A DNA stretch of 64,000 nt from Meandrina meandrites (GCA_963693305.1 OY855904.1:49095261-49159260), one strand, 5' to 3'. Positions 46,577 through 57,722 are shown, counted from the stretch's first letter. Made by a program: numbers and translations. Notes: generated by a model not told the origin, from the letters alone.

Positions 46577-46618
<42 letters not shown>
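46577..46618. repeat. (TAA)n microsatellite
   Basis: About 14 units at the right end of duplication copy B. Confidence 0.9.
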
Positions 46619-46662
46619 TTAATAATTCCCAAGTCGAATAATCAGTGAAAAGAAAGATTTTT

Positions 46663-46731
46663 TGAGCTTCCAAGTCGGGAGTCGAACCCATGACCTTCCA
46701 GATACCAGTTGACTAGGTGGTGAGCGAGGTC
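46663..46731 (-). repeat. tRNA-related SINE fragment
   Basis: On the minus strand: ACCTAGTCAACTGGTATCTG, then GAAGGTCATGGGTTCGACTC, then CCGACTTGGAAGCTC, with a B-box GGTTCGACTCC. The flanking bases do not form a complete tRNA cloverleaf, so a tRNA-derived SINE is more likely than a tRNA gene. Confidence 0.5.
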
Positions 46732-46999
46732 ATATACTAGGTTCTTATGTGCGACACATGTCCTTCCATAACTGCAAGGCTCAATATGTCGAAAAAATAA
46801 ATGTGAATAATTGGGGAAGTCAGAACATGTTTTTTCTGAGTATTCGACCTGAGAACGCTTCTTCATTTAATTCACTTCATCCAAGTCACGATTTCAATTA
46901 TCAATAATAATTATATTTGATAAGAGACACATCTCAGTCCTATTACAAAAACAGGGCCAAAGAGAAAATAGCATTGAAAACTAATTTAGGAAATAGATA

Positions 47000-47522
47000 C
47001 AGTAATAGCCCACGTATAAGAACCTGAATTTTTCAATTTAGCCTAAATAGGTTCTTATATAAATGGTACCTAAAGCAAATTTAGGCTACCAAGGTTCTTA
47101 AAATAGGTTCTTATATTTTCATATGAATTTCATCTGAATATACTATATATATTATAAATATCATCTCATAATATAGTATAAATCATTGTACCATAGAGCA
47201 ATGCCTATAGGCAGTTCAGTGTAGGTACAGCATATGTCCTTAACAAAACATAACAAAGAAACTCGTGTTGATACCAAACAAAATAGAGATACAACATGGT
47301 ACTTAAGCTTGAAAGAAAAAAAGTTATGTCAAGTTACTTTTAAATAGACGATGATCTTAATTCAGCAGTTTCTACCTATACACTTTAACAGCAACTCCAC
47401 TGATAAGAACCTAACTTAAAAATTTTAGCCTTAACAGGCTCTTATGTGGAGGGGGCTTAAAATGAAAATGTTAGCCTAACAGGTTCTTAAAACCCAGGTT
47501 CTTATAATGTGGGCTATTACTG
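47000..47522. mobile_element. 523-bp MITE with TA target
   Basis: The ends CAGTAATAGCCCAC and GTGGGCTATTACTG are inverted and each is bordered by TA (46998-46999 and 47523-47524). TATAAGAACCT / AGGTTCTTATA follow inside, and the word AGGTTCTTA recurs in the interior near both ends. A TA duplication with CAGT termini points to the Tc1/mariner-pogo group (inference). Confidence 0.82.
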
Positions 47523-47524
47523 TA

Positions 47525-48095
47525 ACTCAAAATCGCCAAATATGAAAGGCAAGAAGCAAAATATAGGTTGTCAACGAAACATACCGTAAACACCCGCAGA
47601 TAAGCCGCACCCTGAATTTAGCAACTCAAATTTTGGAAAAAATATATATTTTGAAAGAAATCCAAAGTAAAGTCTTTAGAAGTCCTCTTCATCGAACATA
47701 AACTCACTATTAACATTGAAACGGAACATCAAGGTCTTACCCATAATTTTAGTGCTTTAACCAAAATTACCCAAATCGCATCTCACGGAAAATTTTGCTG
47801 ATTTCAGATTGATTTTGCTCCGTATATCATATTATTATGAAAAGAAGCCCATCTTGAAAGAAAGTATCGTTTTCAATTAAATAATATCATAAACATCGTT
47901 TTCCACCAACTTTAACTATGATTGATCTTTTTCTGGACTTTGTTGACATGCATTTCTCCATTCAACGCAGTTTTTCTATAAAAGTTTTTCGTGACAACAA
48001 CAACAAGAACGCGTGTTTGTCGAACGTTCGTAGCTTATCAACAAGGCATTAGATCGAACGTGTTGGGACTAGGGCAAGAACGATAAAATGAATGC
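47525..48095. other. No gene seen
   Basis: No supported gene. A CCGTAAACACCCGCAGATAA stretch at 47584 looks like one end of another DNA transposon; its other end was not found. Confidence 0.4.
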
Positions 48096-48236
48096 TTGTT
48101 TATTCAAGATGGAGATTCTGCTGTTTGTACTGTCCGTAGCTATCATATCTACAAAGAGATTTGGGAGCCACCTGTCGGGGATAAACCTGTTGCCATTAAA
48201 GTGCTAAACGGCAAGTTTGACCACGCGAATACTCGC
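48096..48236 (+). pseudogene. HIRAN-like domain fragment
   Basis: A short open stretch encodes AVCTVRSYHIYKEIWEPPVG and a following VAIKVLNGKF. This resembles the start of a domain (GYHVYKDIW-x-P-x-VGE) that I recall from many invertebrate, often transposon-associated, proteins. It breaks off into a C20 tract. At best a fragment; the domain name is a tentative assignment. Confidence 0.35.
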
Positions 48237-48242
48237 TTCCAA

Positions 48243-48262
48243 CCCCCCCCCCCCCCCCCCCC
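48243..48262. repeat. C20 homopolymer
   Basis: Run of 20 C directly after the HIRAN-like fragment, followed by a CACGTGACATTGACCCTGC block whose complement GCAGGGTTAATGTCACGTG recurs at 48590-48608, suggesting a small inverted-repeat element around it. Confidence 0.7.
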
Positions 48263-49335
48263 GGAATTTCAACGTCACGTGACATTGACCCTGCAAACAG
48301 CATTTCAAGATGCCGTCCGTATAGCATTGCGAACGGCGCGTGAGTTTCGAAGTCTTTTAACCCTGTTCTAAACCGTTTTCCGTCTTGTTTAGTTATTAGA
48401 TTCGAAATCAAATTGCTTATGAGTAGTGCTACGGGATGCCAGGCGAAAGTTGTGCAGTTTTTCGCTGCGGATCGTGCCGGAGAACGAAAGGTTTTGACAT
48501 ATTGAAGCTACCATCTGCGAAATCTCCATCGAAATCTTCTCCAAAGAGGTAGAGATCGTCCATACCGCCAGCCATCTTGTTTTGAGTGTGCAGGGTTAAT
48601 GTCACGTGACGGGTCAGTTCAACATCAGAGAGCCGCTATTGTTTTAGTCCTTTGAAGTTCGCCGAGTTTCCTAACCAGTCTCCCTCTACTGACTAAGATC
48701 AAACGAATGACACCAAAATCATTTCACGTCAACAAGAGGAACTGTTCCGATTATCATAGGTCAAATGTTACCGCAAGTGTGCGTTTATTCGCGTGACCTT
48801 CTCGCGTGACTCGCTGTTGGCGTTCACGCAACAACGAGAATCAGTCACGCGACTCATGCAAATCTCTCATTGTATCTTATGGTTGGCGGTAAGATATTGA
48901 ACACGGCAAGTTTTAACTTGCCGTGTTCAATTTCCTTATCTGTTGATAAAAGTGAAACCAAAAGTGACAAATTAAAATATAGCTAAAAGTATCAAACCTT
49001 GTATAAAACAGACAAAGAGAGGGATTTTCTAAAGTGTGATACATTCTTCTTACATTCGCTTGATTTTAGTGTTGACGCTATCCTGAATAGAAATCAGGCC
49101 TGCCAGGCCATCAAATAAGAACTGATCTCCGTCTGTTGTAGTTCCTACTACAATTTCAAAACACAAAAGCCTGTGAATTTACTATTTTTGTTCCTTTCAA
49201 AATATATTTTGCAGGACTTGATCGATCTATTATTCTTCCATGTTTTCACCGTACAGACATGAGATAACAGAACCAAAAGCCTTGCATCTAGAAACAATGG
49301 ATCGAGATTACGACTGAACTTCGGTTTGTGGTTTT
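48263..49335. other. No gene seen; one strong hairpin
   Basis: 48896-48931 is an almost perfect palindrome (ATTGAACACGGCAAGTT on one side, complement on the other; two-base loop). Nothing else supported. Confidence 0.55.
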
Positions 49336-49409
49336 ATGACTATCGGGGCTACTAAAAACCGAATTATATATCCTGAACTGGTTGAGATACAGCAATACAA
49401 TACACGGTT

Positions 49410-49525
49410 AGTTCCCGGGGGGAGGGGGGTTAGTCCCTTAAAAGAGCTTAACGGGGATGTGCGGCCCGACAGGGTATGGTTTTCATTAAACGGGGTATCT
49501 TCACATGGACCAATGTCTTAATTAG
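49410..49525. mobile_element. Degenerate MITE end (GGGGGTTAGTCCCTTA)
   Basis: CCCGGGGGGAGGGGGGTTAG followed by TCCCTTA resembles the right terminus (complement) of the MITE at 36576-36997. Its partner end is unclear. Confidence 0.4.
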
Positions 49526-49767
49526 GATAAGCATATATGTTAATTTATACTAACTTAACCACAAGCCGAATTTTTACAAGTTCTTCCTTAGTGTTGACTT
49601 CCGTTGACTTAGGTATTGATACCAAGCTTAATTCCCGCTTGATTACGCTACAGCAAATGTCTCAGACGGGGCTGATCAAAAATCTGCACTCTGTCTTAAA
49701 CAGGGTTAGGGTTTGGGCGGCCAGGCCCCGCCTCCCTACCCGAGATTCTGTCAAGTAGCTGTACTTT

Positions 49768-50118
49768 CCACGGCAAAGTTCGCTTTGGAAAGTGAAACTT
49801 TGAAACACTCGGGGGTTTCCCGAAATTCCAAGAAACAAGATTATCATATTACGTGATGTATGCGATATTGAGGGGCGCTATTCTGCGAGCCGAAAGTCTT
49901 CTGATCGTTTAAAAAAAATCGAACTTTATATCTTAAACTGTTCAAGATAGACGCCATACAATACAAGGTTAGTTGCCTTACCACGGCGAAGTTCGCTTTG
50001 GAAATTAGCTGAGAGGGAAACTTCGAAGCGCTCGGGAGTTTCCCGAAATTCCGAGAAATCGGATTATATTTCGTGATGTGTGCGATATCGAGAAGTGTCG
50101 CTATTCTGCGAGCCGGAA
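49768..50118. repeat. Diverged direct duplication (period about 213 bp)
   Basis: 49768-49910 and 49981-50118 share CCACGG(C)AAGTTCGCTTTGG, TTTCCCGAAATTCC, CGTGATGT(A/G)TGCGAT and GCTATTCTGCGAGCCG in the same order. Not coding in a conserved frame. Confidence 0.75.
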
Positions 50119-50129
50119 GTTTTTTCCGA

Positions 50130-52070
50130 GATAACACAAAAATCTTCTGTCTGTTTCTAACGGTATGGAGTCCGATAACAAAGAAATAGGTCTTGAAGCG
50201 AATGAAAGCAAACAAAATAACAAATGTTGACAAATTTCATGAATTTTATTTGCGACAAAAACCGGGCAATGGAAAACTTAAAACGCAAAGTGACTTGAAG
50301 ACACGGTAGCGGTTTTGTTTGGAGGAAAAGTTAGATCAGTTACATACATGAAGAATAAAGAACTCAGTAAACTTGTCAGCTGTGTATTTTTTCGAAAATG
50401 ATAAGTAAGCAGACGGAAAGGCGAGCCAGGCACTGTGAGCTTAAAATATTTTCACTGAGGCCTCTAACGTTGACGTTGAAAAGAGTGGGTCGAACACTAT
50501 GAAGAAAAGCTTTTCCTGAGAAGTGTTAAGCTCCAAACGCTTTTAACAATTGTACTTTCAATATTCAGCTCGTAAGCTCGTGTCAGGGCAGGTTTGCGAC
50601 AGAAGCGAGCAAATACTCTGCAACACGTCCAAAAATCAAAAGCGGCGGCCAGAAGGAATGTTTTATGGTTTTAAACTCAACATTGATCTGCAAATTTAGA
50701 CCATTTCAAGGGCTAGAAAAAAGTGATTTTCCTGTTCTCGATCGAATAGTGCTCTTTACTTCTACTCGATTCATACATTCATTCAATTGGCGTCGCTCTT
50801 GTTTGCGTGTTCATGGACCTCAAATTCGTCTCGGTCAATAAAGATGCAGAAAAAGAACTTGGCCAATATCCCGCTATCTTGACCTCACGCTTGGCCAATA
50901 ACCCATCATGTCAACAACATATTCATTGTAAATTTTTAAGCCTATGTAAATCGAGTAAAATATTTAAATTTTACATATTATTTAAATATTTAAAACGGGT
51001 TTGACTGTGCACGTCGCAAATGAATTGCCACAAAACTCTCCCTTTTCAACTAGTTTTATAATACTTATGTTTCGTTTAAATGGTAAAAATAATGCATACA
51101 ATACAAGGTTAGTAACACTTACCACGCCGACGATGAAACGAAAGTCTAAAGCTGACTAACTCGTATTCCTTGTATAGAATGAACTACGCTGTCAAGTTCA
51201 TTTTATACTGTTCGCTTTGGAAAGTAAAAAAAGGGAAATCGGTCATTCGTTCCTCTGGGGAATTAGAAAATGAAAATTTCTAGGAAGATCCTACAAGGAA
51301 GTGTCAGTGTTTCATTTTCCGCACACAATGGATGATTACGAATTAATTTTCAACTAGTTACATGCATGTAGCACAAAACTCCCAATTGCTTCTCAAAACG
51401 CTGGAAATCGCATTTATTTCACGAGGAAATAATTATATAAATATGACCCAATGGGATTCTGGGTAGGCAGCACTGGTAAGTTTAGTTCAGGGGCGGGGCG
51501 GATCACTCTGCGACGCCTACCACGTTTTTTTTTTTGGATCTGAATCATCGCGGAACAAATTACGTCACATCCGGTCAAAAAAGGGCCGAATTTCGGGCGC
51601 CTCGTCTTGGGAAGTCGTCGAAAAAAAGGTTTCAAGCTGACGTGTTTATTTCAGGTTTTGGAACTGACAGTTTCGTTTGATTTGGAACTAAGCAGTTGAA
51701 AGAAGTCACAGAGAGATTGCTTCGACTATTTATGGACAGATTTCGATGAAAGAAATAGTATTAGTATAAGATTGAAGGAAAATAACGGGGAGCAAAGTGT
51801 TGTGTCGTGGCGAATAATTTTACACAATCAAAACACTTGCAGTTCGAACTTTTAGTTCTAGCAATTACTGATGCAGTGATGAAGTTTAGTGAAATAGCGC
51901 ACAATTTCCACAACACCATGGATGAAACACTGTTGGTTATAGTTTGCAGTGTCTACTTCGGCGATATCATTAACAAAAGCCTTGAAGTCAAAATGTTGAG
52001 TGGTTCGTCTCGGCAAGACGTCGAAAAGTAGTTTGTAGCATTGTAGCAGACGTACAGCGCCGTATATACG
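50130..52070. other. No gene seen
   Basis: Frames are short and without recognisable motifs. GTTCGCTTTGGAAAGT near 51208 repeats part of the 49768 duplication. Confidence 0.45.
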
Positions 52071-52076
52071 TAGGCT

Positions 52077-52110
52077 GGGGGGGGGGGGGGGTGCGATGGT
52101 GCGTCCGCAC
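52077..52110. mobile_element. G15 tract with GGTGCG hairpin
   Basis: A run of 15 G leads into GGTGCGATGGTGCGTCCGCA and CCCCCAC; the G-rich and C-rich parts can pair. Probably a small MITE remnant. Confidence 0.45.
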
Positions 52111-52115
52111 CCCCA

Positions 52116-52640
52116 CACGCGCCGCAAAGGTCTGCTTAATCTGAAAACAAAGGTTAAAATTACTCTCAGAATGCAGGAAAAAACATGAAACTTAAAAAAG
52201 CATGAAACAACTTTTGAAAGACATGACTCATGCCATCTTCAGTTTATTGAGAATTGAAAATATAGGGCCATAATTATACTTAAGCTACAAATATAAAAAT
52301 AGAAATGAATACAAAGTTAAATTACAATAACAACAGATATATCGGTAAAGTTGTTACAATGTGGCAGGTACTGTCTGGAACAGTAATTACTCACAGTGCG
52401 AGCTTTAGGCCGTTACTAATAAAACAAAAGGTTAAAATAAAAAAAAAGGTGTTGACATGGTGCACCTGCGTGTTTAAATCAGGTTTTAAACTGTTAATGT
52501 ATAAAGCCTCTTTTTTATTTAAGAACATAAACGGTTTTAGCAGAATCCAAAAATTTGAAAACAATCAGATGTGTATAAATTTTTGCAGTAAGATGAACCG
52601 TTCACGTGTTTAAAGACTGAGTTTTTATCGGTTAAAGTAT
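52116..52640. other. No gene seen
   Basis: The 102-codon frame (52305-52613) is AT-rich and shows no motif; considered chance. Confidence 0.45.
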
Positions 52641-52647
52641 CACGACA

Positions 52648-52868
52648 ACTCGGATTAATATTAATCGGATTAATATTAATCCTAATGATTATTATAATCC
52701 AGTAATGGATTATTATAATCCAGTAATAGATTATTATAATCCAGTAATAGATTATTATAATCTATTTCTGAGGTTTGAGCCGTGCCTTAATCGATTAGGA
52801 TTAATATTAAGCTTATGTAAGATAAATATTAATCTGATTAATATTAATATTAATATTAATCCTGATAT
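52648..52868. repeat. AT-rich array, left
   Basis: Tandem ATTATTATAATCCAGTAATAG-like units (about 21 bp), flanked by GGATTAATATTAATC palindromes. The array at 53828-54020 carries the complementary unit, so the two face each other around the hairpin. Confidence 0.8.
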
Positions 52869-53423
52869 ATACTAATCCTACATAGGGTTCCTAATAATCG
52901 TACGTAGTATTTATATTATTCCTACCTAAGATTAATCTTTGTTCAAAGCTTCTGCAGATTGGCATTATTTAAAGATCTAACGCATGCTTATCACTATCAT
53001 TATTGGACTCTTCTGGATCTAAATGAGAATCTTTATATTTATATATATAAGGGCGTCTGCTGATAACAGTAACTGTTGGTAATTTGTTGAATGAGCTACA
53101 ATATTTTCAATAAAGGTATCTACCGATTTACGTCACTATATAAGCTGTGGAAATAATTCGTTCATTCGACACAAGTACAGACTTGGCGACTAAAATCTCT
53201 ACAATTCAGTCAATAATAAAAAAACTATTCAGAAGTGCTTGCTCCTTTTCATTTACTTCTTGGGTCAACATCGTGGTATCTACCAGCTCTAGCATATGCA
53301 AGTGATCGTCATGTGACTGATGTGATCAGTGTTATGTCCCGTCAGTCGTGTGTTATGTCTGCAGTGAGCCTGTCATTAAAGCTGTATATTCGAACATTCA
53401 CGGGAATTTTATCTCGATTATAA

Positions 53424-53824
53424 TTAGCCATGTTCTAAACGAGCAGGGGACTGGGTACTAATATATTTTCTCTTCGGTACAAACATTCAATATCGATTGA
53501 ATTGAAAAATGGAGCACGTCATCTGAAAGAGCATCCAAGAATTAGTAAATTCACCAAATTTGACGGTTATTGGTTTAAACCCAAAGGCATGGTACAATTA
53601 GTATGGATTGGAGGGACAGGCGTCCTCCAATCCATACTAAGCTCTCTTATTTTAAAAGTGTACCATGCCTTTGCGTTTAAACCATCAAATTTGGTGAATT
53701 TAATAAATCTTGGATGCTCTTTCAGATGACGTGCCCCATTTTCAATTCAATCGATATTGAATGTTCGTACCAAGAAAAAATATGTTTGTACCCAGTCCCC
53801 TGCTCGTTTAGAACATGGCCAATA
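53424..53824. repeat. 400-bp near-perfect inverted repeat (hairpin)
   Basis: Two arms of about 190-200 bp (53424-53613 and 53622-53824) pair almost completely around a loop of about 8 bases at GGAGGGACAGGCGTCCTCC. The main difference is an extra piece of about 18 bases in the right arm near 53645-53660. Such a structure, if transcribed, would give long double-stranded RNA. No coding. Confidence 0.88.
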
Positions 53825-53827
53825 GAG

Positions 53828-54020
53828 ATTAATATTAATCCGGATGATATTATTAATAATAATCTAATCCTTCCAATTTTTTGCCGTGCCTTAATCTATT
53901 ACTGAATTATAATAATCTATTATTGGATTATAATAATCTATTACTGGATTATAATCTATTACCGGATTATAATAACCCTATTATAATATATTATTATTGT
54001 AATCCATGGATTAATATTAA
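53828..54020. repeat. AT-rich array, right
   Basis: ATTATAATAATCTATTACTGG units, the reverse complement of the array at 52648-52868. Together with the central hairpin they form a nested inverted structure of about 1.4 kb. Confidence 0.8.
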
Positions 54021-54029
54021 TCCTGGTAT

Positions 54030-54245
54030 ATGTCACTTTTTCTGATATACAAAATTTAAGGAAGCCTAAAAATAATAGTATAGCTTTTTATAAGGTAGAA
54101 AAACAATAATAGGACATGATAAACCACAAGTAAACAAGGACGGTGACGACTGAAGAATTACCAACAACAAAACTTGAGAAATAATGGCCGGGTTTTACTT
54201 TACATTGTGTGTTAATAAAATAAACAAAAATAAATTACTATTTTT
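54030..54245. repeat. Inverted partner of 21460-21665
   Basis: Reverse complement of 21460-21665. It is followed by a stretch (54250-54360) that matches 22345-22443 in direct orientation, so the local order around the GPCR 3' flank has been rearranged between the two units. Confidence 0.8.
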
Positions 54246-54365
54246 AGAGAGGAAGTCATATCAGCTCTTGCTAGTTTTTATATGCAGGTCCCTTATCTAC
54301 ATCGAATTGGAATTTGGAACGTGAGTTTTTCATGATCAGGAGGGATGAAAACCGGAGGACCTGCG

Positions 54366-54829
54366 TTACAGAGCATGTCTTGTAAGGTCGTGTAAGCACG
54401 TCTTGTAAGGTCTTACAAAGCGCGTCTTATAATGCGTTACAGAGCGTGTCTTTCAAGGTGGTGTAATCACGTCTTTAAATGTCTTACAAAGCGCGTCTTA
54501 CAATGCCTTTCAGAGCATGTCTTGTTAAGTCTTATAATATCTTACAAAGCGTGTCTTATAAGGTCTTACATAGCACCAATTATAATGTTTTATTAAGTCT
54601 TATAAAGAGAATGTCTTATAATGTCTTACACAGCATGTCTTGTAAGGTTTTATCAATTATGTCTTCTTACAAAACATGTTTTATAAAGGATTACAGGGCA
54701 TGCCTTGAAAGGTCTTAAAAGCACGTATTCACACAGTCTTACAAAGCATGTCTTATGATGTATTACAGAGAATGCCTTGTAAGGTCTTACAAGGCAATGC
54801 TTACAAAGCATCACTGTATTGTAAGGTCT
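54366..54829. repeat. 24-bp minisatellite
   Basis: About 18-19 degenerate units of TTACAAAGC(G/A)TGTCTTATAA GGTC. It is absent from the equivalent place of the 15.5-kb and 22.4-kb GPCR units (the flanking TGATCAGGAGGGATGAAAAC and CCCTCGGAGCAA are nearly adjacent at 22411-22460), so it expanded or was inserted in this unit alone. Confidence 0.85.
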
Positions 54830-54884
54830 AACAGTTTAGTGAATTACATAGCGTCCTTTTTGGTATTTTTATTGATCAAATTAA

Positions 54885-55412
54885 CCTAGTCATCTATTCC
54901 CAGCTGCTGAGAATGAAAGACCCTCGGAGCAACGACGAGAACCAACAACAAACTCAATCTATCTAACAATTAAATTATCAGACTTACTTCATTTATGAAC
55001 CTGACTGTAAATAGGTTTGGACTCATCCAAAGAGGAATCAGTATAAACTGTTGATGTCTGTTATGAAACCTATCCTAAGCTGAATTTAAGTTAAAACCAG
55101 GGTTACAACGATGTTGCAGCTTCACTGTTTGGGTCAAATGGATGGGTAATACAAGGGAGCATCTTTGTCTACGGTTTTGCAGTTTATCGTTTCCTTTAAG
55201 TCCGGTTTGATTTGAAGGCAATTTGACTATTGCAAATAGATGATGATGCCGTAATTAAGTTGAAACTGTTCCCCGGTAGCGCTGTCTCAATGTTACCCAG
55301 CTCGATTTCAAGGACATTTTGACTATTGCAAATTTAGATGAATTTAGATACCGTAATTAAGTCTTCACGCTGTTTGGAAACTGTCACTTAAAATTTTCAA
55401 CTTTATGCCGAT
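54885..55412. other. GPCR unit 3' flank
   Basis: Homologous to 15500-15860. The piece at 55120-55260 and the piece at 55265-55410 partly repeat each other (TTTGACTATTGCAAAT). No gene. Confidence 0.6.
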
Positions 55413-55420
55413 CTGTACAG

Positions 55421-56990
55421 GCCCGCAAATGATCCCGGGACCGCAAATGATCCCCAAATTGGACCGCAAATGATCCCAGGACCGGAAATGATTATTGCAG
55501 CTCATAGCGCAGAAAAATAGAATGGATTGGACTCAATGACTTGGAAAGTACATGTAACTATTCCTTTGGAGGTTTCTCGCGTCGAAACAATATAGCGCAG
55601 TCGGAATAAATTGTAAATAGCTAAAACCCTTTTGTAGTAGAATGAAATGTCAATCTTTTAGGAACCTCGAAACATGAGCGCCTAAGTCGCCTTTTGAAGG
55701 CTACAAATCAAATTGAGCGAATTTAGTATTTCGCTAATTTGATTTGTTCTTTAGTTTCCGGACCCCAAGCGCTAAAAAATCCTGTCGGCGTTTTGTTTTG
55801 CTCGTGATAATTCCCACGAAAACCGTCTCGGCCGAGTGCATACACGTCATATGGGTGTCAATCAAAAGAAGAACTTTTACCTCCGGTAAAATCACGCTTA
55901 AAGCCCTGGCCAAACGGTAACGGTAACGACGACTGTGTGTTTTGTGAGGATTGCTTAGCAGAGTCCGATTAGCTGAGCTGAAAGTCAAACCATTAAAACA
56001 AAACTGATGAACATACTAGCCTCTGAGCAAATTGGACCGAGACTAGGTGTTAAGGACAAGATTGTTTAACAACAAAAGACGACAAAAGTGGGCGATATTT
56101 GACTATTTTCGTCATGATTAAGCTTTAGACTCTCCTTTTATTTTTGTAAGAAAATGTAAACGTCTGAACACTCGCTCTCGCCCTCTAACTTTCATGCGCT
56201 TGAAATCCTTGTATTTTGCCGTTGTCATTTATCTTGCATGTTTTTATTACTCGAAAGATGTATCGACTAAAACACTCAGTTTTGGACTTTTGTTATGCTG
56301 GGGTTATTTATTACAAAAATGCGGTTTTTTGTTGGACTGTTAAAACTTTCTTTTCGTTTTAAATCAGTGCATATTGAGGCGCTATAATAATACTAGTAAG
56401 AAAAAAAAATGTTACGGTTTTATTGTAATCCCTGACGTTGAATGGAATTTCGATTCAAATCGTTCAAATACTGTTTAATATTTTGTAATTTTGCTCATTT
56501 TGCTTGCGTTACCTTTAAGAGCCGTTGTGTTTTAAGGGAAGGACCAATAGAAATTACCGGGGGGGGGGGGGGGGGGGGGGAGGTAAAAATTTTTGGTGCA
56601 GGCATTTTTTTAAGTCCTACTTGAGTCCATGGATTTTTTTTCCGTTGCACAAATATTTTTTAGGCAGAACCGCTTGTAGGAATTTTCTTAGACAAGTCTC
56701 CCTTGCAGGAATTTCTTTTGGGGAAGTCACCACCCCCCCCCCCCCCCCCCCCGCCCCCTCCACCCCCTCCACCCGCCGGATATTTCTAATGGTCCGCCTT
56801 AAAGAATAGATTATGTCAATTTCAATCCACTCTCCAAATTCATGAGTCCACACTTTTCCTCCTCTTATGGGGAGGCCATCATTTCCGTTCCGGGGATCAT
56901 TTGCGGTACAATCTGGGGATCATTTCCGGTCCTGGGATCATTTGCGGTCCAATTTGGGGATCATTTGCGGTCCCGGGATCATTTGCGGGC
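55421..56990. mobile_element. 1.57-kb TIR element with 8-bp target duplication
   Basis: The termini are identical inverted repeats for about 70 bp, built of repeated CCGCAAATGATCCC words (GCCCGCAAATGATCCCGGGA at the tips). CTGTACAG flanks both ends (55413-55420 and 56991-56998); removing the element and one duplicate restores GATCTGTACAGATCTACAAA. An 8-bp duplication suggests hAT or a related group. The interior has no transposase; 55734-55988 (minus, 84 codons) is not recognised. It carries a nested TTAA MITE at 56536-56798. Confidence 0.9.
56536..56798. mobile_element. Nested 263-bp TTAA MITE
   Basis: TTAA at 56532-56535 and 56799-56802; the ends GGGAAGGACCAATAGAAAT and the complement GGCGGACCATTAGAAAT are inverted. 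It contains a G22 tract (56559-56580) and a C20 tract (56733-56752) that could pair. The related left end GGACGGACCATTAG is at 1396 and 38545. Confidence 0.8.
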
Positions 56991-57016
56991 CTGTACAGAT
57001 CTACAAAGCTAGTCTT

Positions 57017-57722
57017 TCAAAAGCAGGAAAACTGCCTGCTTGTGTCTTTAACTGCTTGTTTCAATTCTCTGATTTTCCAACAGTACACGATTGGGTTTAG
57101 AGATGAGTTAAAGTAGACTAAAGTTATTGCAGCATACGAAGCCACGTCGTTTTTTATTCCATTCGTATTTAGCACAGCCGCAATGACCCACGGAAGATAG
57201 CAGGCAACTAACGCCAACTGCACCCACATAATGCTGGAAACAGTTTTTTATACCTTGCTATGTTTCGTGTAATCCCTTTTCCGTTCTGTCGTCCGTGGGG
57301 AACAATGCTTTCTACTGTCCCAGCGACAGGGCAAGAAGTCTGTCCACATTTATTGCGGTTGTGCTCACGACAGATATGCCGCACAAAGTTACAGTCAAAG
57401 CTCCCCAAATTTTGAAAAGGCCGTTCAGCACATTCACGTTCATATTTATTGTAAGAAAAATCATGATGGTAGCGGAGAGCGGATGTACAATAAGACCAAC
57501 GCAAAGATCAGTGATCGCTAGACATCGAAAGAAAAGCTTTGTCGGAGGATGAATAAAAGAGACATTCTTTAGAGCTATGAGGGTAAGCCCATTGCCCGCA
57601 GTAGCGGTGATGGAAAGAAAAATGTTCAAAGCTGAGAAAAATTCAGCTATGCCTGCTGGTGGTGCTCCGAGTGTTGGGTTCAGTTTGCTTGTGTAGTTTC
57701 CTTGTCCTGTAATGTGCGCCAT
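57017..57722 (-). pseudogene. Class A GPCR, helices 4-5 deleted, frameshift
   Basis: The minus-strand ATG at 57722 begins MAHITGQGNYTSKLN and runs through helices 1-3 to DRLLALSLG. Compared with the intact receptor about 70 codons are missing there (helices 4 and 5 and the intervening loops). The frame then continues for the loop before helix 6 after a shift, and a further one-base loss in the RYKK region changes frame again. Helices 6-7 (CYLPW, NPIVYCW) and the ending RQFSCF are intact at 57229-57017. Clearly a pseudogene. A CAG acceptor-like site precedes the ATG, as in the intact copy. Confidence 0.88.

Larger units (their letters stand above)
30399..46618. repeat. Segmental duplication, copy B
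   Basis: Partner of 1-7907 in the same orientation. It is longer mainly because of insertions absent from copy A: 32405-38276 (5.9 kb) and 43866-45531 (1.67 kb), five more TPR units, and a block 31006-31997 that has no match in A. It lacks the 657-bp MITE found in A. Confidence 0.93.

Noticed and set aside
52305..52613. 102-codon frame
   Set aside because: AT-rich, lysine/asparagine-heavy, with no homologue I recognise and no surrounding gene signals.
54366..54829. CRISPR-like array
   Set aside because: Units are contiguous and diverged with no spacers, and the genome is eukaryotic; it is a minisatellite.
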